Notes: a model not told the origin generated them from the sequence alone. A stretch of 64,000 nt of DNA from Triticum aestivum (GCF_018294505.1 NC_057798.1:373612839-373676838); one strand, 5' to 3'; counted from the first letter of the stretch, positions 1 to 12,170 are shown. Made by a program: numbers and translations.

Positions 1-101
1 TTTCTACATCTCCGGAAAGAGTACAAACTAGGTCATATCCCACGGGTCACGCGGGACGATAGACGACACAGCTAGTGCGAACTAGTGATACTACCACTAA
101 C

Positions 102-887
102 TCAGACCGATCCGTAGTAGTCCTCGTAGAAGTCACCTCCATAGCCTGGAAGCTCAACATGTTCATCCGGAAACAGACGGTCTCGCGGAGCTTGTGGTCC
201 ATAGGGGCTAGGATGAGGCCTTGGACCAACAAACGGTGGCCTGCGGGGACCGCGAGGTGGGGTGATGCCTCCTACATCACGCCAAACCATCACGTCCGGC
301 AGAGCAGATCTCACAGGATAGAGATCGCGCATATCTGAATATCCAGCTTGCACCGCCGGTGCGAACCGAGTCAAAGTAGCCCAGTGGTCAGCACGGGTAT
401 TGAAGAGCTCTAACCTTAAGGCCCGATTTTCACGGTCCTTATCCTCGAGCATCTCAGCAGTGGTGCGAGTCCGTGAATCCTCCTGAGTGGAGTCAGCATA
501 AATAGCCTGGAGATACCCTTGTGCTCCCGGAAGTGATCCTGGCATATACCGGAAATCAGAGTCCCGAAATAACCCAGATCTGACTCGCATAATGGTCATC
601 ATAGAGTAGGCGGCATCCTGCACAGCCATCTCAATAGTAACCCCGAGTCCATAGGAGCAGTGAAGAGGCTCAGTGGATCCAGGATAAGATGGAAATATCC
701 TGACAGTGCAGAGATACTGGCTTTGATTAAAATCTCGGAATTCCTCTTCGACCGTGTACTCAGGATACCAGCGGTATCCAGCCTCAGTCATTACCCTGAC
801 CAACTTAGCAGTATGGCCGGGTACATCTAGGCATCGAGTCAGGCGAACCACTTGATTGAGGTCGCGAGTGGACATCTGAAAGCACAA
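102..887 (-). CDS. ORF0-like protein between primer site and gag of element F
   Basis: Open frame of 261 codons with no internal stop. A second Met four codons in (875) is an equally good start. It lies about 415 bp downstream of the primer site, the place occupied in element E by another non-gag ORF (35563-36300), so I read it as the same kind of extra upstream ORF. No zinc knuckle, protease or RT motif is present. Residues about 145-175 are charged and helix-like (EMLEDKDRENRALRLELF). The C-terminal 65 residues are rich in Pro, Gly and Arg and end in an acidic-aromatic tail (GDFYEDYYGSV). Function unknown. That it is retroelement-encoded is an inference from position. Confidence 0.55.
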   Translation of the reverse strand: MCFQMSTRDLNQVVRLTRCLDVPGHTAKLVRVMTEAGYRWYPEYTVEEEFRDFNQSQYLCTVRIFPSYPGSTEPLHCSYGLGVTIEMAVQDAAYSMMTIMRVRSGLFRDSDFRYMPGSLPGAQGYLQAIYADSTQEDSRTRTTAEMLEDKDRENRALRLELFNTRADHWATLTRFAPAVQAGYSDMRDLYPVRSALPDVMVWRDVGGITPPRGPRRPPFVGPRPHPSPYGPQAPRDRLFPDEHVELPGYGGDFYEDYYGSV

Positions 888-1301
888 TCATAATGCAAAG
901 GCATTAGAATTTCTAGCAAAATTTCGGCAGCATAACAGCTGTAAATGCTCAAAAAGGATATTGAGACATTTGACAAAGGATTTCGTGCATACCCAACATC
1001 ATCATATCAAAGTTCCGAAACCATTCTAACAACATAATGTGGTAGTAGAACTGAACTAGGCTAGTAACCATCAAACTTATAAGGTACTACTGATTAGTAA
1101 CTCGTGATCCTGATAGAGAGAACAGATCCTAATTCCTTAACCCCCGGTGGAAGAATGGACTGACTCAGATCAGAATGTCATAAGACAAAGGAGCAAAAAG
1201 AGCCTTACGTTCCAACCCACAAACAATTCCCCTACATATAACTAAAGAATTTCTAGACTCAACATCGACCAGTTTGGCTTGGAGAACCTACAGGCAGTCC
1301 G

Positions 1302-1313
1302 GCTCTGATGCCA
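1302..1313 (-). other. Primer-binding site of element F (initiator tRNA-Met type)
   Basis: On the minus strand this reads TGGCATCAGAGC, one base from the usual plant TGGTATCAGAGC that pairs with the 3' end of initiator tRNA-Met. It starts 4 nt after the LTR end at 1318, the normal spacing. Confidence 0.8.
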
Positions 1314-1317
1314 ACGC

Positions 1318-4300
1318 TGTCAGGACCCCGACTCGATGTCACATCGATCTAGCTGGTAACACCTCATATCACTTTGCGGCCTCACGCACGGTATCCCCAC
1401 GGGTGTCGTCTTACCTTTTTCCCGGGACCGTTTGCGCCTTTTGGCTCACGTATATGATAGTGTCGCTAGCATCCATATGATAAAGAGCCCGGGCTGACAT
1501 GACTAGTCGTAAACCCAAAGTGGCACAGACTTACAGGGACAGGCATCCATGACCCAGCTTCGAACGTGTCGGTCATCAGCAAGTGGGTCCGGGCTGTAGC
1601 ACTGGGCTAGCAGGACTCCGGTAAACCGGGCTGTAGCGGGCTAACAGGACTCCGGTACTCAAAGCGTGACATTTCCCCGAAGGGACAGACACAAGAACGA
1701 AGAAGGACACATGCTGGCCAGCCTAAGTGTTCCAGAGCAGTAGCAAGCTACCATGGCTCAGCGGTAACACTAGGAGACATTTCCCGGTAAGAGAGGCTAC
1801 TAAAGATAAACAACTAGATGGTCAGATCCCACACATACCAAGCATTTCAATCATACACACAATATGCTCGATATGTGCAAATACAACGAAGCATCACAAC
1901 ATGACTCTATGACACAAGTACTTTATTTAAGGCTCAGTGAGCCATACATAACATACACAAAGGTACGGGTCTCATGACCCCACATACAAGTCATACAGTC
2001 ATACAAACCAGCAGCGGAAATAACTTGTCTGGGTACAGACAACTAGTAAAATAAAAGAGGCTTGGAAAGCCTAGCTATACTACGTGGTCCTCCACAAGCT
2101 CAGGGTCACCACCTGGGTCCTTAGCCTACTCGTTGATGTCAACGTCTACATAGAACCCATCAGAAGGGGTTGCAGCGTCTTCTGTAAAAATGTAGATTAT
2201 AGCAACATGAGTACAAAGGTACTCAGCAAGACTTACATCAGATCCTACATACATGCATAGTATCAAGAAGGGTTGGTGGAGTTATTGCAGCAAGCCAGCT
2301 TTGACTCTTGGCTAGACTATCCTACGATACTCCAACTTGAAATGGTTTTGCGCACACGAGTCCACTACTCACCACTGCAATACACTACCGAGGATCCACC
2401 TCCGTCTTCCTACGGAAGAGCCATCCTCGGCACTCACACTTATCTTGGGGTTTTTAGTAGTATCCATTTACTTGTCTATGAACTGTATAGGCAACCAAGT
2501 AGTCCTTTACCGCGGACGCGGCTATTCGAATAGATCATGATAACCCTGCAGGGGTGTACTTCTTCATACATGTTTCCACCACTTAGCGTCTGCACACGAT
2601 ATGTGCTCGGCAGACTTCAAGCGAAAGCCGACGTGGGTGTAGACCACGACCTACCTAAACACTTAAGCCTCTAGTCCAGGTTTATCGCCTATTCAGGTTC
2701 CATCCGCAGGGAGTCCGGCCGAGGTTTCCCATACGGCCCCGAACGATGTGAACAGGGTTCCCGAGATACCTAACGGGTATTCGGTACACCCGGCCACGTA
2801 CCTACCGCATCACAGCCCACCCCTACGGTCAGCGCTGTCCACGGCCTCCAGTAGGCTACAAACACCAGAAACTACTTGCAACTCCTGGACAGAGAGCTAG
2901 GGTGAATAAGAAGTCGAGCGGGGTCATATTTCAGGGCCCAATGTATGGTAGTAGCTGATTCTTAAATCACACATACAGATCTCAGTGCTTAAGGTCGGCT
3001 TCAATGAAACAACCCACCATGTACTCCTACATGGCCTCTCATCGATACCTTTACCAAATCATGTTCACCACACCACTCTCATTACCGACATAATCATTTC
3101 ACTCCAGCCCATCACCCCGATGAACCAGACCTGACACGACTCTAAGCATAGCAGGCATAGCAAGGTAGGAACAACACATACATATGGCTCAATCAACTCC
3201 TACACATGCTAGTGGGTTTCATCTAGTTACTGTGGCAATGACAGGTCATGCAGAGGAAATGGGTTCAACTACCGTAGCACACAGCAGTTTGAAACGCGTT
3301 GTCTTAATGCAGTAAAAGAGAGCAGGAGCGAGAACATGGGATTGTATCGATATGATCAAATGGTTGGTTGCTTGCCTGATGGTTCGATGCACGGATACGG
3401 TTCTTCGTTAGGGTAATCACGGTACTCCTCGGGGACAGAACCTGTCGCAAAGGACATCGATACACAAGCATCACCAAACAATGTGCAACAATATGATGCA
3501 TGCATGAAACATGGCAATATGAGTGTATTGGGCTAATGCAACTAAAACCAGAAGGGTTTGAACAAATTTGAATCAAAGATTCAAATTCCAAATTCAAATA
3601 TGGCCTTTTAAAGTGCCTTTTCTTGTTCTGCTTGAAACATCAATTTAACTTGTTTGATCATGCATGAAAATAGTACAGATGGATAGATTGGATTTTTCTG
3701 ATCATTTTTCATATATAATTTGTCCAATTTGGAGTTACAGAATAAAAGTTATGAATTTTTGAAGTTTAAATAATATTCTGGAATTTCCTGATTTAATTTA
3801 AATCCAGAAAATCAATTACTGCGTCAGCCTGACGTCAGTGTGACGTCAGCAGGTCAACGGAACAGGTCTGGGTCAAACCTGACAGTGGGTCCCGCATGTC
3901 AGGGTGATTATTTTAATTAAAACTTAATTAAAACTAATCCTGTTTAATTAACAGGGCTGGGCCCCACCTGTCATTGACTCAGGGGAGTCAACCAGGGCCC
4001 ACCCGTGGTCAAAGTCAATGTCGGCTGCCGGCGTTTAGTCGCCGGCGAGCCCGACGCGGCGGCGGAAGTGGTTTTGGTCATTTCGGCCACCAAACGGACC
4101 GCGGAGACCACCGGAGTGGAGCTGAGGGCAACCCGCAGCTCTTGGCGGAGCCCGTTGGGGTCGGGGTGGCCGGAGTCGACGGCGGCGAGCTCGGCTGCGG
4201 CCGCCGGGGTTCGGTCGTGCACGGGAACGGTGCTGGAGCTCGAAGTCGAGCAAAGCGAGGCGCTAGGGATGCTCTACGGGGTCTTGCGAACTCGTTGGAC

Positions 4301-5388
4301 TCGCCGGGGTGACCAAATGGTCACCGGAGCTGCGTCGACGGCGAGCTCGGCGACGGCGGAGGTTCGGCCGTGGTGGGGAGGTGGCTACGGTGAGGGAACG
4401 AGGGGAAGGAGAGCGGGAAACGGTGGCGTAGCTCACCGCGGTTGCAGTGGGCATCGAAGCGGGCTCGGGGACGCGCTGGAGACGGCGAATTCGACGGCGA
4501 CGGTGGTCGGAGCCCGAAGAGGGGAACGGCGACGTGGCGGCGATGCAGGGCTTCCGGGGAGCTGTGAAGCGGTGGGGAGGAAGAGGGAGTCGAGGCGGAG
4601 CTCCTGAGCTAGTCGGGGGAGCGAGGGGTGGTCGGAGACGGTGGCTATGGCGAACGGCGGCGACGGTGGTGTTCGGCCGGGCGAGAGAGAGAGAGCGAGG
4701 GAGAGGAGGGGAGAGCCGGGGGAGAGTGGGAGAGAGCAGGGGGGAGGCGTGGCGTCGTCCAGGGACACCGAGACGAGGAGGGGAGGGCAGGCAGGCAGGG
4801 AGAGAGGTGGCGTGGCACGGTGGCCGTGCGCGCGCGCCGGCCACACTCCCCTCCCTCTGTCGGGACGAAGACGACAGAGGAGGGAGGTGGGCTGGGCCGG
4901 CTGCTGGGCCGGCCAGCTGGCTGGGCCGCACAGGGAGGAGCCCAGGTAAGCTTCTCCCTTTTAGTTTTTTTCTGTTTTCTAATTTCTGACATTTGTTTTG
5001 ATTTAAATAATATATTAAATCATTTATTTAACTTATGCCAATTTTTGCAGGAGCTATATATATTATTCCAGAGCTCTTTTATAATTGGCATAATATTTGG
5101 GCATATATTAATATATATAATTAATATATTTCCAATGCAAATATTTATGCATTAATTCCAAATGCCCAAAATAAATGTCCATGAGCCACTAAAAATATTG
5201 GTTTGATTTTTATCTCTGTCCAATATTTTCAGAGGGCAACATGAGCATTTTCTTGGACCCTTTTGGAGAAATTTTTATTTGGGTCATTTTCAAATGATTC
5301 TGAGGGTTTCACAGATCCCCATTTCAAGTTTCTGATGAAGAGTAAACATGATGCAACACTCTAATGCATGACTAGCTAGGGTGTGACA
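1318..5388 (-). repeat. 5' LTR of element F, 4.07 kb
   Basis: Ends TGTCAGG (1318) and GTGTGACA (5388) form an inverted TGTCA/TGACA pair, and the primer site abuts the 1318 end. At about 4070 bp it is long for a plant LTR. A very GC-rich block at roughly 4000-4930 (CpG-rich, low-complexity Arg/Pro/Ser-like frames on both strands) resembles the GC-rich leader in the LTR of element E. The rest is ordinary AT-richer sequence. The open frames over the GC block look like composition artefacts, not genes. Confidence 0.7.
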
Positions 5389-5531
5389 ATCATACTCTTT
5401 TATACCCAGTTTTTACTATGCATTAGTATTGCCCCTTAAATATTTGCATGAGTAGGATTGGGAACATCTGGTTTTTGTTGTAGTGCTTGAGGTAGGAATC
5501 TAATACCTGTTGGTCACCCCGGGAAGATACG
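5389..5531 (+). repeat. Left fragment of older LTR G, interrupted by element E
   Basis: This 143-bp stretch ends in atacg, the left copy of the target duplication of element E. Its continuation is at 43723, where the other atacg copy leads into an LTR-like sequence diverged from but alignable to the LTR of E. I infer one older, related LTR split by E. Its left side abuts the end of element F. Confidence 0.55.
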
Positions 5532-8457
5532 TGTAACATCCCAAATTTCCAATTTGGAATGTTATACATTAGAACATCATTGCATATCATATTTTATTGC
5601 ATTTTTGGTTGATCCTAGAAATTCTATGCAACTCAAGGACACATGGAGAGAGTTGGGGATTTCGTTATTTTCAGATTTGATTTTTATCAAATTTTGAAAA
5701 GAGGATCATTTGGTTTTAATTATTTTTCTTTCCTACTATTTCTAAAATAAAAATATATGAGAGGAGATAATATGACTTCTCCAAATAGATGAAATATTAG
5801 AGTAAAAATATTAAAATCAAATAAATAGTTTTACTTGGATTTTATTGCAATTTTATTTGAATTAGAAAAATTGCACATTTTCAAAATTGCATTTTTAGGC
5901 CAAGAAAATGTTCATCTTGTTATAAATATTTTATTTAGACGGTGATTTTTTTGGCATTTTTAGATTTTTATTTTATTTTCGAGGATTTGTTTAGTTTCGG
6001 CGGAATTTAGTTTTTTTTTAAAAATGTTCGCGCGCCCGACTGGGCCAGCGGCACAGCCGAGCCAGGCGGGCCTCGCCAGCAGCACCGCCTCGCCCCGACC
6101 GACTCCGAACGGGAGTCCGGCCGGCGCACCCGCAGCCGCCGCGTCTGAGGAGGTCTCCTCCTCCTTGACCCCCTCCCAAAGCCGCCGAGCCCCCCTTCCC
6201 TCCTTAAATACCGCCACCCCCGCCGCCTCTTGCCACCCCACCCCGCCACCCAACGCCACCGCCGCTCGCAAGCCACCGCCGCGCCGCCGTGCCTCNNNNN
6301 NNNNNNNNNNNNNNNNNNNNNNNNNNNNNNNNNNNNNNNNNNNNNNNNNNNNNNNNNNNNNNNNNNNNNNNNNNNNNNNNNNNNNNNNNNNNNNNNNNNN
6401 NNNNNNNNNNNNNNNNNNNNNNNNNNNNNNNNNNNNNNNNNNNNNNNNNNNNNNNNNNNNNNNNNNNNNNNNNNNNNNNNNNNNNNNNNNNNNNNNNNNN
6501 NNNNNNNNNNNNNNNNNNNNNNNNNNNNNNNNNNNNNNNNNNNNNNNNNNNNNNNNNNNNNNNNNNNNNNNNNNNNNNNNNNNNNNNNNNNNNNNNNNNN
6601 NNNNNNNNNNNNNNNNNNNNNNNNNNNNNNNNNNNNNNNNNNNNNNNNNNNNNNNNNNNNNNNNNNNNNNNNNNNNNNNNNNNNNNNNNNNNNNNNNNNN
6701 NNNNNNNNNNNNNNNNNNNNNNCACCCCACCGCCACCTCGCCGCCGCTTGGGAGCCCCGCCGCCGCAGCAGGACCCCGCCGGAGCCGCCCCCGCCTCACC
6801 GGAGGTAGAAACCGCCGCCGCCGCTGATTCATTGTTTTTTTGAAAACTGCTCGGTTTTTTTAGAAACCTAGGTTTAATTTTTTTTAGATTAGATCGGTTT
6901 GGTTTTCTCGGTTTACCTAAATAGCGGACGTCGTCCGTACATTCATTTTAATGAACGGTGTTCACCCGTTAGCCGCAGACAACGAACGTTCGTTCGTTAG
7001 CCTGTTCGTCGGTTTTTCTTTTTTCAGGGTTTTTCGACGATTATTTTCGATCGCGATTTCTGCCCTCTGATTTTCGTTAGTTTATCTTTTCACTCGTTTA
7101 TCGGAATCAGGCGATTCCAGCGCCTGGATCTTCGTCTTGAAGCCCTCTTTCTGTTTAATCAACTTGAACAAGATTTTGGTACTGTTAAATTTGACTTTAT
7201 TCCAGATTAGTAAACGGATCTTGTTTCTTTCGCAGTTTGAGTTTCGTTGCTACGTTTGATTTGATTCTTTTTGTAAAGCGGAGTTCTTAAGTTGAACTTT
7301 TTGGTTAGATCCCTTATTTGAGTTTTACCCGTGCTTCTAGTTGAGTGCTTATTGTATGTTTGTTTGTTTGTTTGCGATAGAGTACCTAGAGTGCGAAGCG
7401 TGCTACTACGAGTCTCTAGGTTTCACGGATCATCAGCAAGGCAAGTAACACTTTGATCATACCTCTTTACTACCTAGTTTTATTGCATTAGATCAATCCG
7501 CAAACAATTGCATGGTAGGATTTATTTAACATGTGGGTTCTGGGAAGTAGATGACGAGGTAGAACCTATTACCCTATTTACTATCAAACCTTTGGGAGTT
7601 ACTTCTACGTTGCTTATATTGCTATGCTATGCTTGTAGACGTGGTTTGGTACGAGTGATTAATGACAGATGTGAGTACTGTTAATTAATGGTTAACTTAA
7701 GGTGGCTACTTTAATACATATCTGGGTGGATTGTTTGAGGCACCTTGGAGTACCCAGTGGTTGTCAGGGCACCTGGAGAATCCAGTGTTGTCCAAGGATA
7801 TCCTGGAGTACCCGTGTGATCATCCTACGGTCCGCCACCCACGCTCAAAGGGATCAGTTTATTCATTCTAGAAACTTCTGTGTGCAGCCACAAGCTATTA
7901 TTGGCTCTAGCATAGTTGAGTATGTTGCAAGACCTCTTTCAGTGGTGGGCTAGAAGATGTAGGAGAAAGTAGGTGTAATTGTCCACCCAGAGTAAAGAGT
8001 TATTGTTTCAGAAAGACTGTGTCTCGAATCTCCGACCATGGATGTCTTCGAGTCTTGTGGGGAAAAGTGCGCAAACCTCTGTAGAGTGTACAAACTAATC
8101 ATACTTAGCAGTGTCCCCGGTTATGGACATCTTGAGTATCTGGTTCTTGGATTATCATGTTGATCTCATCACTCTAAATATAATTTGATTGGGTTTAATG
8201 ATGATGCTTAATTGGGATTGAGTTGGAGGAACCTTCTCAATGTTTAACAACCACCATGATAGTTAAGTAAAATTTATTCCTTTGTGTAAAATTTATTCCT
8301 TTGTTGTAGGAAAAAATTGGCTTTATGCAAAACTGTTAACCATAGAGCTTTCCACCAGCCATATATGCATGTAGTGATAGCATTCATTCTGTTCATTACT
8401 CCATGTGTTACATTGCTAGTATATTCCATGTGCTGACCCGTTTTGGGCTGCAATGTT
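5532..8457 (+). repeat. 5' LTR of element E, first part
   Basis: Starts TGTAACATCCCAAATTTCC and aligns along its length with the 3' LTR (40915 onward). A GC-rich block at about 6024-6830 holds an assembly gap (6296-6722). The LTR is cut at 8457 by element A and resumes at 35163. Positions 8453-8457 (atgtt) are the left target-site copy of A. A short duplication at about 8274-8300 (aaaatttattcctttg twice) is absent from the 3' LTR. Confidence 0.9.
6296..6722. other. Assembly gap (427 N)
   Basis: A run of 427 N inside the GC-rich block of the 5' LTR of E. Aligning the flanks to the 3' LTR (cctc at 41701-41704, ccccac at 41725-41730) leaves only about 18-22 bp of sequence, all GC-rich. The true missing sequence is therefore probably very short and the N count nominal. 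All long frames reported across this gap are meaningless. Confidence 0.95.
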
Positions 8458-9345
8458 TGTCGGATATCGGATTCCGGCAAAACCCTTAAGGTTCAAACTC
8501 TAGGGTGCGCACAAAGATCTCTCCCTACCAAAACACGCCCTCAGCCTCGCCAGGATCCCTAAGCTAGATCGATGAACAACACAACAGACACGAGGTTTAT
8601 ACTGGTTCGGGCCACCGTTGTGGTGTAATACCCTGATCCAGTGTGTGGTGTGGTGGATTGCCTCTTGGGCTGATGATGAACAGTACACAGGAAGAACAAC
8701 CTCGCGAGGAGAGGTGTTCTTGTGGTGGTGTGGTGTGCGGATGGACTTAACTTGTCCTGCTACTGTGGTAGCTAGCCCTATAATAAAGGCCCTGGTCCTC
8801 TTCCCAAATATTGAGCGGGAAGGGATCCAACAACAGCCATTTTGTAAGGGGACAACTAGTACAAGCTATCCTAACTAAAGGTGGTCTTCGACTGCTAAAG
8901 GCATTGGTGATGACGCCATCTTGGGCTCCACGGTGACCTCCATCCTGCCACTCTGTTGGCCTTGGTCTCGTTGCACCGATAAGAAAACCTTTGCCTGATG
9001 CCTCAGTACTCTGCGCTTGTGCTTGCCTCCTTTGCACCAAAGAGGAAATGAGGAGACTACGCAGGCTGGCGCCAGCCTGGCGCCCGCCTGGTCTTGATCG
9101 TCATGGCTTGCGTCACGGGCACCTCGCGAGGTATGCCTTGCCTTGATCTCTCCGCCTCCTCGCGAGCCTACCTGGTGAGGCCACTCCTGAGGAGGCCTTG
9201 TGTCGTCCGCCCCGTGAGGCTTGGCCCCTTGCAAGGGTCTTGAGCGCTTGGTTTATGAAGACGGGCCGTATTGGGCCCCTAGTTGAGCCATGCTGCAGGC
9301 CGCAGGCAGGAAAGTCTAGGGACCCCCATTCCCAGAACACCGAAA
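8458..9345 (-). repeat. 3' LTR of element A (888 bp)
   Basis: Starts TGTCGGATATCGG and aligns with 34519-35157 in its distal two-thirds. The inner end reads CCGAAA where the outer copy at 35157 reads CCGACA, a point change at the LTR terminus. It contains several repeats of the word CTCGCGAGG or CTCGCGAG, and is recognisably related to the LTR of element I (61769-62642). Confidence 0.8.
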
Positions 9346-9587
9346 GTAGCCCCCGGGCCCAAGGCATGCGCGGACTTGGCTTAGAAGCGAAGCTAAAGGG
9401 CAAGTGTGGAGCGCCGCGGCCCCCAACAGCCCGCGGCCTTGGTCGCCACGTGGCGATTGATTGGACGTGGGTATCTCCACTTCCCCACGCTGCCTCGACA
9501 ACTGCCCGATTTGACGAGTCCCTCTGCATGCAAAAAGAGTCATCATTACCTGCGATCATGGAGGTCAATGGTTGGCCTCCCCTGGAC

Positions 9588-9594
9588 TATAAAT
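9588..9594 (+). promoter_or_regulatory. TATA box of the antisense gene of element A
   Basis: TATAAAT sits 93 bp before the ATG at 9681, in the right place for a plant core promoter of the plus-strand gene. Similar boxes precede the antisense genes of elements B and C. Activity is inferred from position only. Confidence 0.5.
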
Positions 9595-9680
9595 GGGGAG
9601 TGGCGAAAGCCCCCATTGCACATCTCCTCTTGCTCCGCCTGCATCTTCTCCCTCCTCGCTCCTATTGCTTGCAGCGTCCC

Positions 9681-10481
9681 ATGGCGCCCGTGAAGAGGTT
9701 CTCGGCCGCGGAGAAGGGGAAGGCTCGCCAGGAAGGGCCTGGCTCTTCTCCGCCCAAGTGCGGCCGCGGTCATCCTCGCAAGCATCCCGCGACCCCCATG
9801 GCGGCTTCTCGTGGTCGCGGCGGTGGCCCTTCACGTGGTGGTGGCCGCCCATGTCGAGGCATCCCAATTGGTGGAGGAAGGCGTGTCGTGGCTGCGCGGC
9901 CTCCCCGGTCGCGCTTCCATTCGGCAGAGGTGCTGTCGGAGTTTGTTGTGTGGTCGGACAACCCGGACACCAACTGGCTCCAGCTCCCTCGCTTCTTCGC
10001 CGGTGAACTGCCGGCTGCTGACCCCAGCGGGCTCTGGTTGCAGGCGGAAGGCTACTGCAGCAGGGCCTCCTGGGTCGCGGTGGAGATCTCCGTTGCTGGA
10101 AATGTGGCCCTGGCCTGAGGCTGGCAGGCGTTTACCCGTGCGCGTGGCCTGGGCAGGCGGTGCACCCTCCACTTCAAGTACGATGGCGACACGACCCTCT
10201 ACGTGAGGGTGTTCGGAGAAGATGGCCACCGTGTTGGGTGCTGCCCTGAAGACGATGATGGCGACGATGTGCTCGGCCTTGGCGATGATCGTGACGAGGG
10301 CAAAGGCGAACCCGCTCCCGGCGGCGACCGCAGCTCGTCGAGCTTAAGCGGCTCCTCCTCCGGGGATAGCTCCTCCAGTGGTGGCCGCGATCAGCCACCA
10401 TGCCTCCGCGCCCGCTTCGAGGGCGATAGCAGGTCGTCCCGTCGCCACACCTCGGTGAAGCACGAGGCGGAGTCTGATTGA
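9681..10481 (+). pseudogene. Antisense gene of element A: B3-like domain protein with one in-frame stop
   Basis: A 267-codon frame on the strand opposite to the retroelement's own genes, starting 336 bp inside the 3' LTR. The N-terminal 75 residues are basic and Gly/Arg-rich (SRGRGGGPSRGGGRPCRG). Residues about 85-195 resemble a B3 DNA-binding fold: LQLPRFFA near the start, a strand with WVAVEI, then GWQAFTRARGLGRRCTLHFK and LYVRVF, the order and spacing of the usual GW..F...N.L..GD...F block. After it come an acidic stretch (PEDDDGDD) and a Ser-rich tail. A single TGA at 10116-10118 interrupts the frame inside the domain; the rest is open to the stop at 10479-10481. B3 proteins are plant transcription factors. 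Whether this one binds DNA is unknown. The B3 call is from motif reading, without a profile search. Confidence 0.6.
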
Positions 10482-11261
10482 GCTCGGGAGGACGACGCAG
10501 ATCCCTCCTCGCGAGCTGTCGCAATGCGCACACTATTTTTATTTTGTTTTCCTCCTTTTCCTGCATCGAGAGAGAGAAGTATGGAGCCCCATGGGGGCGT
10601 GCAATAGACTATGATCCCCTAATTATCGTGCTACATTTATTGTTCCTGTGCTATGTTATGGTGTCTTTGTTATGTGCCTACGCGTATGAACAACTTAGCT
10701 CGGGACGTTTGCAGTAGCTTCCGCCTTGCGAGGTGCCTGCTTGAGGCCTCGCCGGGCGCCTTAAGAGCTGCAAAAATCTATTGGGAGAATCATTTCTGAA
10801 CCTTGGTCGCGAGGGTTGCCGGCTATGGCCCGGTGCTTTGTGTCATGATGCCCGAGGGTCATGGACCGGGAGGGGTGCTCCCGCTGTGAAATCGAACGAG
10901 AGAGCCTCGCAAAAATCAGGAGAGGAAGGGCTCACGAGGGCGCCCGTGCAACCCCCTCGCGAGGTTTGCGATAGAGAGAGCGAGTCAGACAAAAGCTAAA
11001 AACAGAGAACAGGGGCAGAAGACGGAAAATAACACTAGAAGCAACTTCAATAAAGGTTCGAACAAGGAGAACAAGCCAACTGCGGAAAACAAATGAAAAG
11101 CCGCGTCCGGCACCTAGTCTAGTCTTCGATGTCTTCTCACCAGTGCGGAGCTAAGTGCTTCCACTGGGCGTGGGCGGGAGCCCCCGAGGCCTGAGGGCGG
11201 CACTCGGGAGACTCCGAGGCGTGTACAGCCCCAACTCATTATTACGTGAGAGTGTCACGGG
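10482..11261. other. Residual interior of element A, no gene seen
   Basis: Sequence downstream of the B3-like antisense gene up to the insertion of element C. It begins like a 3' untranslated region (T-rich after the stop) and then repeats CTCGCGAGG/GCGAGG words as in the LTR of A. I see no open frame with recognisable content. Confidence 0.5.
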
Positions 11262-11743
11262 TGTCAGTGTCAAAACCGGCGGATCTCGGGTAGGGGGTTC
11301 CGATCTGTGCGTCTTATGCTGATGGTAACAGGAAGCGAGGGACACAATGTTTACCCAGGTTCGGGCCCTCTCGATGGAGGTAAAACCCTACTTCCTGCTT
11401 GATTAATATTGAAGATATGTGGAATACAAGAGAGTAGATCTACCACGAGATCGTAGAGGCCAAACCCTATGAGCTAGCCTATGATGGTATGATTGTAATT
11501 GTGATCGGCCTTCTAAGGACCATGCTCTCCGGTTTATATAGACACCGGAGAGCTAGGGTTTACATGGAGTCGGTTACAAGGAAGGAAACATAATATTCAG
11601 ACCGCCAAGATTGTCTTCCACGCAAAGGAGAGTCCCATCCGGACACGAGCCGAAGTCTTGACTCTTGTATCTTGACGCTTCTATAGTCCAGACGATGGAT
11701 ACAGTCCGGCTGTCCGTATACCCCCTTATCCAGGACTCCCTCA
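11262..11743 (-). repeat. 3' LTR of element C (482 bp)
   Basis: Plus-strand ends TGTCAGTGTCAAAACCGG and GGACTCCCTCA. Same family as the LTRs at 12820 and 22279 but with clearly more differences, so from a different copy. Inside lies a palindrome-flanked TATA (ccggTTTATATAGacaccgg, near 11530), probably the promoter of the element on the minus strand. The polypurine tract on the minus strand (TTCAGGGGCTAC) follows at 11744. Confidence 0.85.
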
Positions 11744-12170
11744 GTAGCCCCTGAACCAGGCTTCAATGACGATGAGTCCGGTGCACAGTCTTGTCTTTGG
11801 CATTGAAAGGCGGGTTCCTCCTCCGAATACTCTAAGGTGATTATCGAACACGTAGGTTGTGTCCGGATCTGCAAGATGATCTTCACACACCCTTGGCATA
11901 AATCCGTTCTGCTGGCAATCTTCGTACATCATGCCCTTGCATCGTGACCTGGTCCAACATGAACTAGCGTTTCCTGCTTCACCTCGACTCGCTTTGCGAG
12001 GCAGTTTTACCGGCACGTCCTGCCAAAGCAGAGATCGTGTCCCTCTTAATATGGGATCTTTCATCAATATGGGCATATGCGACCCCATGGCGACTGTTGG
12101 TATAATTCCGTGTTTCTTTTTAGATAAGTCTCAAGCGGTCACGCTGAGGACTCTTGGTATTCATCCCCTT

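Larger units (their letters stand above)
1..5388 (-). mobile_element. Gypsy-type LTR retrotransposon F, 5' end only (runs off the window)
   Basis: Minus-strand element whose 5' LTR, primer-binding site and first internal ORF are inside the window; gag, pol and the other LTR lie beyond position 1. The order LTR, tRNA-Met-like primer site, then an ORF with no obvious gag motif matches element E further right. LTR ends read TGTCAGG and GTGTGACA, a good inverted terminal pair. Target duplication cannot be tested because the left end is outside. Family not identified. Confidence 0.75.

Noticed and set aside
3971..5155. Many overlapping long frames on both strands in the GC-rich block of LTR F
   Set aside because: Arg/Pro/Ser-rich low-complexity products in all frames; composition effect inside an LTR, no start context or domain.
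5960..6843. Long frames across the N gap
   Set aside because: They are open only because N is translated as X; the true gap is probably about 20 bp.
8500..9570. Overlapping frames in and beside the LTR of A (both strands)
   Set aside because: LTR sequence; no motif, not matched in frame by the second LTR copy.
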